Of a stretch of DNA of 34,741 nt, positions 25,315-34,100 are shown one piece after another. This stretch comes from Deltaproteobacteria bacterium (lineage in GTDB: Bacteria > Desulfobacterota > Dissulfuribacteria > Dissulfuribacterales > QOAL01). Position 1 is the stretch's first letter; the number at the start of each line of letters is the position of its first letter. A model generated the notes under the pieces. The model was not told the DNA's origin and did no database searches. It worked only from the letters and a program-made list of their open reading frames with translations. A program made the position numbers and the translations under genes. Location: NCBI GenBank assembly GCA_026991135.1, contig JALXCD010000153.1, positions 1-34,741 on the forward strand. Direction: 5' to 3'.

Positions 25315-26790
25315 TTAAGTCTGGCTTTGGACCTCTTCAATTGCCCTCATAAGGGCCTTGCCCTTATTTATTGTCTCCTGCCACTCATTTTCAGGCACTG
25401 AATCTGCAACAATTCCTGCCCCTGCTTGAAGATAGAGCCTGTCTTCCTTTTGACAAAGGGTCCTTATGGCAATGGCAAGGTCCATGCTCCCATTAAAGCC
25501 AAGGTATCCAACAGCACCTGCATAGGGCCCCCTTCGGGCATGTTCAAGCTCTTCTATTATCTCCATGGCCCTTATCTTTGGGGCACCTGAAACGGTCCCT
25601 GCAGGAAAGCAGGCCTTAAATACATCAAACATATCAAGGCCCTTTCTAAGCCTTCCTGTGACACTACTTACAATATGCATGACATGGGAATACCTTTCTA
25701 TCACCATGAATTCGTCCACCTTTACTGATCCCATCTCTGCCACTCGTCCAACATCATTTCTGCCTAGATCCACCAGCATGACATGCTCTGCCCTTTCCTT
25801 TGGATCCGAAAGAAGCTCTTTTTCAAGGACCTTGTCTTCCTCTTCTGTTTTACCCCTTGGACGCGTGCCTGCAATTGGCCTTACTTCTATTAAATCCCCT
25901 GTTAGACGAACAAGTATCTCAGGAGAGGAACCAATAAGGGTCTCATCACCAAGCCTTAAATAATAAAGATAGGGAGAGGGATTGATACGTCTTATTGCCC
26001 GGTAAAGCTCAAAGGTGGGGATATTTGACCTTCCCGAAAACCTCTGAGACAGTACCACCTGGATGATATCCCCTGCCCTTATGTACTCCTTGGCCCTTTT
26101 TACAATAGCCTTAAAGCGCTCTTTTGAAACCTCGGGCTCAAGGCGGGTAAGGCCGAAATTTTCAAGCTCAGGCTCAGGATAATCAATGCCCCTTTTTATT
26201 CTTCTTATGATATTTTCAATAAGGCCTGTGGCCTTTTCATAGGAGGCTTCAGGGGAAATATCTTTATCCTTTATGCAGTTTACAATTATTTTTAGGGACT
26301 GTTTGAGATTATCAATGCAGAGAATACATTCAGGAAACATAAAATGGGAGTCATAAAAACCAGCCGTATCTTCCAGTTCATCTGGAAGCCTTTCAATAAA
26401 TCTCACCATATCATAACCAAGATACCCAACAGCACCTCCTGAAAACCTGGGAAGCCCGGGAATATCTGCCATACGGTTTCCCTTCATGAGGGATTTTAAA
26501 AAATCAATGGGATTTTCAACTTCCCTTTGCTCTTCTCCTCGGGCATCTTTTATATAGACCCTTTTCCCACTGGTTTTTATTAGCAAAAAGGGCCTTATGC
26601 CAATGAAACTAAACCTGCCCCATCTTTCACCTCCCTCTAAGCTTTCAAGCAAAAAGGCATACGGAGAGCTGGCGACCTTGGAAAAAAGGGAAACAGGTGT
26701 GTCAAAATCGATTGGAATCTCCCGATAAACTGGGACTATATTGTAATTTTCAAAGAATTTTTTGAAGGTATTAAAATCCGGAGTAGTCAT
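25315..26790 (-). CDS. trpE: Anthranilate synthase component I
   Basis: TrpE makes anthranilate from chorismate. The 491 residues include the N-terminal [18 protein letters not shown], which carries the LLES element involved in Trp feedback, and the catalytic half with [42 protein letters not shown] and [18 protein letters not shown] lies just before the ATG. It is the first structural gene of trpEGDCFBA and is preceded, 20 bases upstream, by a terminator that is part of the attenuator described separately. The 3' end lies 16 bases from trpG. Confidence 0.97.
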   Translation of the reverse strand: MTTPDFNTFKKFFENYNIVPVYREIPIDFDTPVSLFSKVASSPYAFLLESLEGGERWGRFSFIGIRPFLLIKTSGKRVYIKDARGEEQREVENPIDFLKSLMKGNRMADIPGLPRFSGGAVGYLGYDMVRFIERLPDELEDTAGFYDSHFMFPECILCIDNLKQSLKIIVNCIKDKDISPEASYEKATGLIENIIRRIKRGIDYPEPELENFGLTRLEPEVSKERFKAIVKRAKEYIRAGDIIQVVLSQRFSGRSNIPTFELYRAIRRINPSPYLYYLRLGDETLIGSSPEILVRLTGDLIEVRPIAGTRPRGKTEEEDKVLEKELLSDPKERAEHVMLVDLGRNDVGRVAEMGSVKVDEFMVIERYSHVMHIVSSVTGRLRKGLDMFDVFKACFPAGTVSGAPKIRAMEIIEELEHARRGPYAGAVGYLGFNGSMDLAIAIRTLCQKEDRLYLQAGAGIVADSVPENEWQETINKGKALMRAIEEVQSQT

Positions 26791-26809
26791 ATATGCTCCT
26801 TAAATTTAA

Positions 26810-26841
26810 AAGGCCGTGTACAGCAAGGTGTCCACGGCCTT
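26810..26841 (-). terminator. trp attenuator terminator (3:4 hairpin)
   Basis: On the minus strand AAGGCCGTG (26841-26833) pairs perfectly with CACGGCCTT (26818-26810). The stem extends past one mismatch by three more pairs (ACA/TGT), leaving a 6-base loop. TTTTAAATTT follows, a broken but real U tract, ending just before the trpE ribosome site. The upstream arm is also used by the 2:3 antiterminator. Confidence 0.8.
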
Positions 26842-26900
26842 CTTACTCTAAAGCTAATATAGATCAGAAGGGTGGACCACTAAATTTTGAAAATGGCCAC
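26810..26900 (-). promoter_or_regulatory. trp attenuator: mutually exclusive 1:2, 2:3, 3:4 pairing
   Basis: Segment 1 GTGGCC (26900-26895) can pair with segment 2 GGTCCAC (26878-26872, one bulged T). Segment 2 CCACCCTTCT (26875-26866) can pair with segment 3 AGAAGGCCGTGG (26843-26832): CCAC with GTGG and CCTTCT with AGAAGG, with two C bulged. Segment 3 also forms the terminator with segment 4 (26818-26810). The only leader Trp codon lies inside segment 1 and the leader stop codon abuts segment 2. Stalling at Trp would free segment 2 to form the antiterminator; completion would cover segment 2 and allow termination. The logic is that of the E. coli trp attenuator. Confidence 0.78.
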
Positions 26901-26953
26901 AATCGATTTGTTAGAATAAACACATTTTTTTCAAGATTACTAAGTTCTCCCAT
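26864..26953 (-). CDS. trpL: trp leader peptide, trpL-like (29 aa, one Trp codon)
   Basis: The reading frame is ATG, 28 further codons and TGA (stop at 26866-26864). AGGACAGGA lies 6-7 bases before the ATG. The peptide contains RLWPFSKF, with the single Trp at codon 19 (26899-26897), in segment 1 of the attenuator, and ends in SGPPF within segment 2. Classical trp leaders have two or three adjacent Trp codons, so a single one is unusual and may give a weaker response; four Phe codons are also present. It starts 34 bases after the restriction-gene stop. Its function rests on the fit of frame, Trp codon and stop to the RNA segments. Confidence 0.7.
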   Translation of the reverse strand: MGELSNLEKNVFILTNRLWPFSKFSGPPF

Positions 26954-26984
26954 AAATTTTCCTGTCCTATTTTTTGAAATCTGC

Positions 26985-27013
26985 CTTTTAAACATCTATT
27001 CCAATAATTACAA
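26985..27013 (-). promoter_or_regulatory. Possible trp operon promoter inside the restriction-gene 3' end
   Basis: On the minus strand TTGTAA (27013-27008) and TAAAAG (26990-26985) are 17 bases apart, each matching about four of six consensus positions. The start would fall near 26978, shortly before the leader peptide. The -10 overlaps the stop codon of the restriction gene. No terminator separates the restriction-modification genes from trpL, so read-through could also supply transcripts. Confidence 0.35.
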
Positions 27014-27599
27014 GAGGAACGGCAGGAACACCGCGACCTTGTCTAATTACATTATATAACTTACCTTCATAATAGGCTACACCTGAACTCATTTGAGATT
27101 GAAGAGACTTCATTGGCAAAATTTCAATTCCCACATCTATCTTATCACCTACAAAAAAGGCAAGATGTTTTACAAAAAGATCATAAGCAACAAATGGATA
27201 TTTCCCAAATTGAACCTCAATGGCAACCCTTTCCTTAACAAAGTCTGTTTGATTGTAACTGAAAATGGGAGAAAAACCCATCTCTTCAATTTCTCTTTTT
27301 TGTTCATCTGGTGGTAAGGTCATTGTCTTCCGAATCAATGACACATCTTTTGTAACCCAGTAACTTACTCTGCTCTCTTCCTATTTTTTATCAGAAAGAA
27401 GCCTTTTAAAGGATTTGTTCATCTCAATAGGGCTAAAGAGTAAACGCCCCTTCATCCTTTTTTCTTTAGAAACCTTTGTCTTGCACGCATACCCATCTAC
27501 TTTATTTATTACTTCTTTTATTTCCTCCCATAATTTTGGCTTATGGACAAGAAGAAATTCCAGCCCATTTAAATGAGAATAGAATTCTACTAACCTCAC
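26988..27599 (-). pseudogene. BstYI/BglII-family restriction endonuclease, interrupted by one amber codon
   Basis: Residues 1-72 (from the GTG at 27599, sequence RLVEFYSHLNGLEF) and residues 74-203 lie in the same frame, separated by a single TAG at 27383-27381. The joined length of 203 equals that of BstYI as I recall it, and the sequence is collinear. The catalytic residues of the family (D-x8-E-x-Q) are present as D119, E128 and Q130 in TDFVKERVAIEVQFGKY. After the stop the frame reads EESRVSYWVTKD, matching BstYI where KGWKESR stands, so TAG replaces a conserved Trp (TGG to TAG). The predicted target is RGATCY. It starts 9 bases after the methyltransferase stop. Other genes here end in TAG, so recoding is unlikely. 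A sequencing error remains possible. Confidence 0.85.
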
Positions 27600-27608
27600 A
27601 ATGTATCC

Positions 27609-28550
27609 CTAATTTTCAAACAATTTTAACTGGTGAACCTTTTCATCAGCGATGTCTTCTGAAAAGATACTGATTCGATTTATCTGTTTAGGCTGATACT
27701 TTGGTTTATTCATCGGCCTAATCTTTATTGTCCCTTCCAATGTCCTTTTAATTCTATCACGTGCTATGTCTATATATTTGCCTACAATCTCTGCTCCAGC
27801 CCCTCGCCTTCCATGTATAATAGCGGCAATAATAGAGGTTCCTGTTCCTAAAAAGGGATCCAGAACCCAATCACCTTTATTGGTCATTGATAAGACCAGT
27901 CTTTCAACCAATTCCACCGGAAATTGACAAGGATGTTCAGTTTTTTCAACATGATTGCACTTCACATTAGGTATATCCCAAACATCTCCAGGATTTTTTC
28001 CCAATGGGTTACATGAATACTGCCCCTTTTTGGGCCCCTTGAAGTACTTCTTCAATGGATATTTTTGAGGGATCCTTACTGGATCAAGATTAAATAGATA
28101 ATGTTTTGTATCTCTGGTAAACCACATTATAGTCTCATATCTTCCAGAAAACCTTTTTGAGCAGTGAAGCCCATGTTCAAAATGCCAGATGATACGATTT
28201 CTCATCACTAGCCCAAGGCCCTTGAATATGGGATATAAAATTGTATCAAGTGGAATGATTGCCCCTTTATCAACATAATTTCCAACTTGCCAGCATATAC
28301 TACCTTTTTCAGATAGAACACGTACACATTCTTCTATAACCAGTGCCTGTTGACTTATATATTTGTCTATATTTATTCTCTTGTCGTATTCTTTACCAAT
28401 ATTGTAGGGAGGTGATGTAACAATTAACTGAATTGATTTTTCTGGAATATCTTTTAAAAGTTCAAGACAGTCACCATGAAAGACAACAATATTCGCATCA
28501 GTAGTAAATCGATCTGAAATGTCAATATTTTGTCCAAATAAATTTCTCAT
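27609..28550 (-). CDS. DNA methyltransferase of the BstYI-like system
   Basis: The 313-residue amino-methyltransferase has motif IV TSPPYN (45-50) ahead of the SAM-binding motif I LDPFLGTGTS (230-239), the beta-class order. TSPPY is typical of N4-cytosine enzymes, and partners of BglII-like endonucleases often modify the C of GATC-containing sites, so N4-methylcytosine in RGATCY is likely but not certain. The target region lies between the motifs and near the C-terminus. No strong ribosome site precedes ATG 28550. The gene is intact while its endonuclease partner is broken, so the enzyme would act as a solitary methylase. Codon use is more relaxed than its neighbours, consistent with acquisition by transfer. 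Confidence 0.92.
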   Translation of the reverse strand: MRNLFGQNIDISDRFTTDANIVVFHGDCLELLKDIPEKSIQLIVTSPPYNIGKEYDKRINIDKYISQQALVIEECVRVLSEKGSICWQVGNYVDKGAIIPLDTILYPIFKGLGLVMRNRIIWHFEHGLHCSKRFSGRYETIMWFTRDTKHYLFNLDPVRIPQKYPLKKYFKGPKKGQYSCNPLGKNPGDVWDIPNVKCNHVEKTEHPCQFPVELVERLVLSMTNKGDWVLDPFLGTGTSIIAAIIHGRRGAGAEIVGKYIDIARDRIKRTLEGTIKIRPMNKPKYQPKQINRISIFSEDIADEKVHQLKLFEN

Positions 28551-28626
28551 TTAAGTCGTCTAAGCTGTCTATTTGAATAAATTTTAATTATCTTACGATA
28601 AAAAAACACCCTTTTCAACAAATGAA

Positions 28627-28657
28627 AATATATCAATACCCTCCAGGATATAGTCAA
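28627..28657 (-). promoter_or_regulatory. Possible promoter for the restriction-modification pair
   Basis: On the minus strand TTGACT (28657-28652) and TATATT (28632-28627) are 19 bases apart. This gives a leader of about 70 bases before the methyltransferase. The 189-base gap to bioD (28551-28739) holds no gene and must contain both divergent promoters; I could not place a good one for bioD. Confidence 0.35.
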
Positions 28658-28739
28658 AATCCACAAAAACCAAAATTACAAAATGCAATGTCTTTGTTTT
28701 TCCATTAGTATAGCCCTTTAAATAAAAGAGGTGGCACCA

Positions 28740-29432
28740 ATGAAGTTATTTGTTGCGGGGACTGATACCGGGGTCGGAAAGACATTTGTCACGACAGCCA
28801 TTACAGACATCCTTTTAAAAAAAGGCAAAAAGGTTGGTCTTATTAAATGGGCAAGTACCGGTGCTTCTAAAAAAAGTCTTGACATCGAATATGTCACGGG
28901 CTGCCTTAAAGATGCGTTTGGAGATGATATATTGAAAAACCTTGAAATTTCTTCTCCCTATTGTCTCTCTTTTCCTGCTTCTCCCCACCTTGCAGCAGAG
29001 CTTGAAGGAGTGGAAATAGATACAGGAAAAATCCTCGACGAGACAAGAAAACTAGAAGAAAAAAACGATTTTTTGATAATCGAAGGGGTTGGAGGGCTCA
29101 TGGTTCCCATAAAAAGGAATTTGTTATTAATTGACCTATTAAAAAAGTCCGGTGCCACGGTTGTCCTTGTTGCAAGGGCAGGTCTAGGGACACTGAACCA
29201 TACCCTTTTATCCATAGAGGCCCTGAACAAAAGGGGCATACCACTTTGTGGAATAGTACTTAACAACAATCAACCCGTAGATGAAGATGATAGAGGACTT
29301 TCTCCCATCATCGAAGACAACAAGAGGACAATTTCAGAATTTTCTGGCTTAAAGGTCATTGGCCCATTACCGTTTTGTCATTCTCCCTTGGACAACAAGG
29401 TAACTTCAATCGTAAATTCACTGTTTCAGTAA
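28740..29432 (+). CDS. bioD: Dethiobiotin synthetase
   Basis: BioD carboxylates diaminopelargonate to dethiobiotin with ATP, the penultimate biotin step. The 230 residues show the P-loop GTDTGVGKT (7-15), IKWASTG in place of the common KPVxTG lysine region, IEGVGGLMVPI, and VVLVARAGLGTLNHTLLS. The frame is open to a GTG at 28731, but ATG 28740 gives the family N-terminus and GAGGTG is 6 bases upstream. No other biotin gene lies in the window. It is followed 6 bases later by cobJ. Confidence 0.94.
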   Translation: MKLFVAGTDTGVGKTFVTTAITDILLKKGKKVGLIKWASTGASKKSLDIEYVTGCLKDAFGDDILKNLEISSPYCLSFPASPHLAAELEGVEIDTGKILDETRKLEEKNDFLIIEGVGGLMVPIKRNLLLIDLLKKSGATVVLVARAGLGTLNHTLLSIEALNKRGIPLCGIVLNNNQPVDEDDRGLSPIIEDNKRTISEFSGLKVIGPLPFCHSPLDNKVTSIVNSLFQ

Positions 29433-29438
29433 GAGGAC

Positions 29439-30218
29439 ATGGATAAGAAAATTTCACCCAAAGGTTATCTCAAGGTTGTTGGAATTGGCCCTGGAAGCAG
29501 GGAATGGATGAGTGAAAGGGCCATAGATGAAATAAAGAACGCCCAGGTTGTATGTGGCTATAAGACATACATAGAACTTTTAAATGGACTTATTTCTCCC
29601 CATCAAAAAACGGTCCAGACAGGCATGACACAGGAACTCGAACGGGTAGAGGCTGCAATAAGGCTTGCCCTTTCAGGGAAAAGGGTGGTCCTTGTATGTA
29701 GCGGGGACCCTGGCATCTACGGCTTGAGCGGACTTGTTTACGAGGTCCTTAAAAGGGATGGAATATCAAAAAATGAACTTCATGTTGAGGTTATCCCAGG
29801 TATGCCTGCACTTTCTGCATGTGCTGGAATCCTTGGAGCCCCTCTTGTCCATGACTTTTCGGTAATAAGCCTTAGCGATCTTTTAACGCCTTGGGAGCTT
29901 ATAGAAAAACGAATAGAAGGGGCGGCAATGGCAGATTTTGTAATTGTCCTTTATAACCCAAGGAGTAAAAAGAGGAAAAGACATCTTCCAAGGGCACTCG
30001 AGATTGTATCGAGTTTTAGATCAGGGGATACTCCAGTCGGAATCGTAAAAAAGGCCATGAGAGCCGGACAAAAAGAGATCGTTTCAATCTTGGAAAAAGC
30101 TTTAAAGGACAACGAACTTGTTGATGAAGTAGATATGCAAAGCCTTGTGATTATTGGAAACTCAAAAAGTTTCATATGGGAAGGTAAGATTATCACACCA
30201 AGGGGATATGACATTTAA
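29439..30218 (+). CDS. cobJ: Precorrin-3B (cobalt-precorrin-3) C17-methyltransferase
   Basis: CobJ/CbiH methylates C17 and contracts the corrin ring in cobalamin synthesis, using SAM. The 259-residue tetrapyrrole methylase has VVGIGPGS near the start, the SAM-site SGDPGIYGL, IPGMPALSACAGILGAPLVHDF, and VLYNPRSKKR. In an anaerobe the name cbiH would also fit. It overlaps the following adaptor gene by 11 bases and follows bioD, so these are probably one transcript. No other cobalamin gene is in the window. Confidence 0.93.
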   Translation: MDKKISPKGYLKVVGIGPGSREWMSERAIDEIKNAQVVCGYKTYIELLNGLISPHQKTVQTGMTQELERVEAAIRLALSGKRVVLVCSGDPGIYGLSGLVYEVLKRDGISKNELHVEVIPGMPALSACAGILGAPLVHDFSVISLSDLLTPWELIEKRIEGAAMADFVIVLYNPRSKKRKRHLPRALEIVSSFRSGDTPVGIVKKAMRAGQKEIVSILEKALKDNELVDEVDMQSLVIIGNSKSFIWEGKIITPRGYDI

Positions 30219-31110
30219 TAAAAAAACATCATTTGGCCTATTTTTAGTTTTGATCATTATTTTGAGTCAACTTACTTTGTTGGGAAAGGTCTTTCCACAG
30301 GATTTTAATAAAAAACCTGCCTTTTCTCCATCGTCCTGTAAGGACAGAATAGTTGTTTCCAGTGTTTATTCCCCATACAAAAGAATACTTTTAAAGTCAG
30401 AGGTTTCAGGAAGGGTTTTAAAAATAAATGCCAAGGAAGGTGAGATTCTTTCAAAAGGAACTCCCATTATGGAACTTGACTGTGCTCCTCCTTTAAAAAA
30501 GGAGCTAGATATTTCAAAGGGGGTGCTTTCTTCTCTTGAAAATGCAGATACTATTCTAAACGAAAATCTCCTTTTACTAAAAAAGAAATACGGTCGCTAT
30601 TTAAGACTTCAGAAAAAGGGACACCTTGATGAACAAAGTGTTGAGGACCTTAAAAGAAACCTTAACGCCGCTAGTCTTTCACTTATAGAAAACAGGCAAG
30701 CCATCCTTAAAACCAAACAAAATATCATTGAACTTAAGGATAAGATTAAAAAATGCGCACCTTTTTTTGAAAAAGACCTCTATATATCAAAAAATTTCAA
30801 GGAGCTTTATGAATCGGCAGTCCCCGGAGAAAAGCTTTCAAAGCTTCTGGATACATCCAGGGCTAAGGTAAAAATTGTCCTTCCACTGGAATGTTTTAGC
30901 ATCATTAGAAAAAGGCTTAAAGAAAAGTCTTTCATTCCTTTTAAATTGATATTGTCGGATGGAAAAATATTTAATCTTAAAGGAAAAGTGGAAAAGATTA
31001 AAACCGATGTCCTTCAGGACTATTTGTATAGTTATGGCTTTGAACTGGTATTTGAACCCATAAAAGGGCTTTTATGGGGCCAGGTGGTCACAGTTGAGAT
31101 AGATATTTAG
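30208..31110 (+). CDS. RND efflux periplasmic adaptor (membrane fusion protein)
   Basis: The 300-residue protein has an N-terminal signal or anchor (FGLFLVLIIILSQLTLL), a biotinyl-lipoyl-like half (SEVSGRVLKINAKEGEILSKG and LDCA), a coiled-coil stretch of about 90 residues with many Lys/Leu/Asn, a second lipoyl half that is short, and a beta-barrel (VKIVLPLECF, FKLILSDGKIF). The frame is open 18 codons upstream to 30154, but ATG 30208 gives a proper signal peptide. It overlaps the cobJ stop. It should connect the pump to an outer-membrane channel, which is not encoded here. It ends in TAG, 9 bases before the pump gene. Confidence 0.85.
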   Translation: MTFNKKTSFGLFLVLIIILSQLTLLGKVFPQDFNKKPAFSPSSCKDRIVVSSVYSPYKRILLKSEVSGRVLKINAKEGEILSKGTPIMELDCAPPLKKELDISKGVLSSLENADTILNENLLLLKKKYGRYLRLQKKGHLDEQSVEDLKRNLNAASLSLIENRQAILKTKQNIIELKDKIKKCAPFFEKDLYISKNFKELYESAVPGEKLSKLLDTSRAKVKIVLPLECFSIIRKRLKEKSFIPFKLILSDGKIFNLKGKVEKIKTDVLQDYLYSYGFELVFEPIKGLLWGQVVTVEIDI

Positions 31111-31119
31111 CCCAAGTTA

Positions 31120-34100
31120 ATGAAACTTAAGGAAACTAAAAAGGGTGATTTTGCACTTGGCATTATATCTTTTTTTGTAACAAGAAGGCCCTTTGCCCAC
31201 ACGCTGACCCTGCTTTTTGTCCTGACGGGCATAATTTCCTACTTTCAGTTACCCCAGGAAATCTTTCCACCAATCCCCACCAACAAAATAGAAATTACGG
31301 CCTTTTATCCAGGGACTTCCGCAGACACCTTTGATGACATTATTACAAGCCGCATAGAAGATGAAGTCCAAAATATAGAGGGGGTTAAAAGGGTTGAGTC
31401 CATCACAAGAGATGGCTCGTGCCTCATAACCATAACTCTAGACGATTCAACCTCTGTGGAGGATACCCTTTTTAAAGTGAGAGACGCCATTGATATGGTA
31501 AAGCCGGACTTCCCAGAAGATATGGATGACCCGCAAGTCTATAGAAAGATTGAAAAGTACCCGCTTCTTACACTTTCTATTGCTGGGGCAAATGAAACCG
31601 TTCTTCAAGACGTTGCCGACTCCATCAGGAAGGAGATTGAAAGAATCCCTGACATTTCAAAGGCAACTATAAATGGTAAAGCAAAAAGGGAGGTTCATAT
31701 TTATTTTAAAAATGACGTGCTTGAAGCACTGGGAATTTCACCTAATGAAGTTGAAAAGTTAATAAAGGCCTGGGTGAATAACAGCCCTCTTGGGGAAATA
31801 AAAAGAGAAGGGAACCACATCTTTATTACAACCCCCGGTGGAAGGCCAGATGTATCCTTCTGGAGGTCAATCATCCTTCACATCAACGGTAAAAAGGTCT
31901 TTTTGTCACGAATAGCCTCAATAAAGGTGGAGCTTTCTGAGTTAAAAACCCTTTCCCACTTTGACGGAAAAAGAAATATATCCCTAACCATCTTTAAGAC
32001 TGCCAAGGGCTCATCCATAGATTTATCCAAAAGGATTAGGGAAATGATTCCTAAGTGGGAAAAACGTTACACAGGTCTTAAATTTTCAGTCTATAGCGAT
32101 CTTTCTGTGTATATCAAAAACAGGCTTAATACAGTAAAGTCATCCGCAGTTGTAGGGCTCATCCTAGTTTCCATATCTTTATATCTTTTTCTAAATATTA
32201 GGGTTTCCCTGACAGTCCTTTTGGGTATCCCCACTGCCTTTCTCATATCCTTTATCTATCTTTACTACCAGGATAGAACCATAAACATGCTCTCTCTGTT
32301 CTCGTTTTTGATGGCCCTTGGAATGGTGGTGGATGACGCCATAGTAATTGGAGAAAATATATATAGAAAAATGGAACAGGGCCTTACCCCCTTTGAGGCT
32401 TCAACCTTAGGAACAAGGGAGGTCTTTTGGCCCATATGTGCCGCCACCTTCACTACTGTTGCCGCATTCTTACCCCTTCTCATGGTAGGTGGTGATATTG
32501 GAAAATTTCTTGCTATTATCCCCATATTTGTAAGCACTGTTCTTCTTGCATCCCTTTTTGAGGCCCTTTTTATTCTGCCAGTCCATGCCTTTGAGCTTTA
32601 TAAAACCGGGGTGGGCAAAAGCCCTTTTTCTAACTGGGAACCTCTAAAAAATATTTACAAAAAAATCCTTGGAGTCCTTGTGTCACATAAGGGGAAAACC
32701 ATTCTCTCTGCAGTTGGCATATTCATATTGGCCCTTTTAGCAGCAAAGACCTTTTTATCCTTTGTCCTTCTGCCCCAGTTTGACACAGACCAAATCTATA
32801 TTAGGGGAAAACTTCGCTCCAACTACGGGATAGAAGAGACAGAAAAGGTGGTTTCAATAATAGAAAATAGAATAAAAGAGGCACTTTCAAAAGAGGACCT
32901 TGATTCCATATCTACCCATATTGGCACCTCGTTTAATGACAAGATGGAATTTGACATTGGGGAAGACCTTTTTCAGATATTTGTAAATCTGAAAAAACCT
33001 GCCCCACAAAACTGGCTCGAAAGATATGTTTATCCATTGGTCATGTTTGGAACCTATGAAACTGGTACCAGAAAACATACGGCCATGGAGCTTGCAGCCC
33101 TTTTGCAAAAAAGGCTTAATGACATAAATATCCAAAGGCTTACGGTAACAAAACCAAAGGCTGGGATAGTCAGAGCCGATATTGAAATCTCTCTTTTTAA
33201 GGAAAAAGGGAGCAAAAAAGAGATGTTAAGATCTGTAGTTTCAGCAAGTAACATGCTTAAAAGGGCACTTACCAGACAAAAGGGTGTAAAAAATATTGCT
33301 GACAACTATGACCCCGGAAAGATAGAGCTTGAACTAAAAATTAACAAAAGGGGAAAAGAACTTGGTTTTACTGAAAGCTATCTGGCATCTAGTATAATCC
33401 CCTATTATTTGAACTTAAAGACTGCCAGAATAATGAAAGATGTAAAGGATGATTACGTGGTAAGGACGTACATAGAGGATAGAAGAGATATCGAGAGGTT
33501 TTTAAGGCTTAAAATCAAGGTTCCGGGCACAGATGTTCTTGTATACCTCAAGGATATCTGTGACATCATTTCAAAACAAGGTCTTTCAAGGATATGGAAG
33601 GAAAATGGCATTAGGCAGATAACAGTTACTGCCTCTATTGATAAAACTATCACAACAAGCAGGCAGGTAATGAAAAATATGACACCTATTTTTCAAAAAA
33701 TAAGGTCAAAGGGCGTAGGTATTGAAATAAAGGGTGAAAAAAAGGTGGCAGACAGGACATTAAGAGACCTCATGATGGCCGGAATTGTGGCCATTCTGGG
33801 AATCTTTTTGGTTCTTTTGCTTCAGTTTAATTCCTTTGGAGATTCATTGATTGTATTGTCATCGGTCCCATTTGCCTTTGTAGGGGTAGTTTTCGGGCAC
33901 ATTGTCATGGGAAAGCACCTTGCCATACCTTCTCTTCTGGGCTTTGTAGGGCTTTCTGGAGTTGCCGTCAATGATGCAATAATAATGGTTGATTTTCTAA
34001 AAAGACACAGGGCTGAAAATAAGGAGAAAAAGGCCTTTTTAGATGCTGCTTCAATCAGATTGAGACCAATAATCCTTACATCAGTCACAACAATTTTAAG

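Noticed and set aside
26866-26930. Sequence resembling the terminal repeats of IS21-like elements (GGGTGGACC and AAATGGCCAC).
   Set aside because: These bases are explained by attenuator segments 1 and 2 and the leader peptide; no transposase or target duplication is present.
26793-27059. Rightward 88-codon frame over the trp leader.
   Set aside because: It has no ribosome site or recognisable domain and lies opposite the leader, terminator and restriction gene end.
27381-27383. Reading the TAG in the restriction gene as pyrrolysine or another recoded residue.
   Set aside because: Several intact genes in the window end with TAG (trxC, trpA, the methyltransferase, the RND adaptor, FlgO-3, the PsiE-like gene), so TAG acts as an ordinary stop here, and BstYI has Trp at this place.
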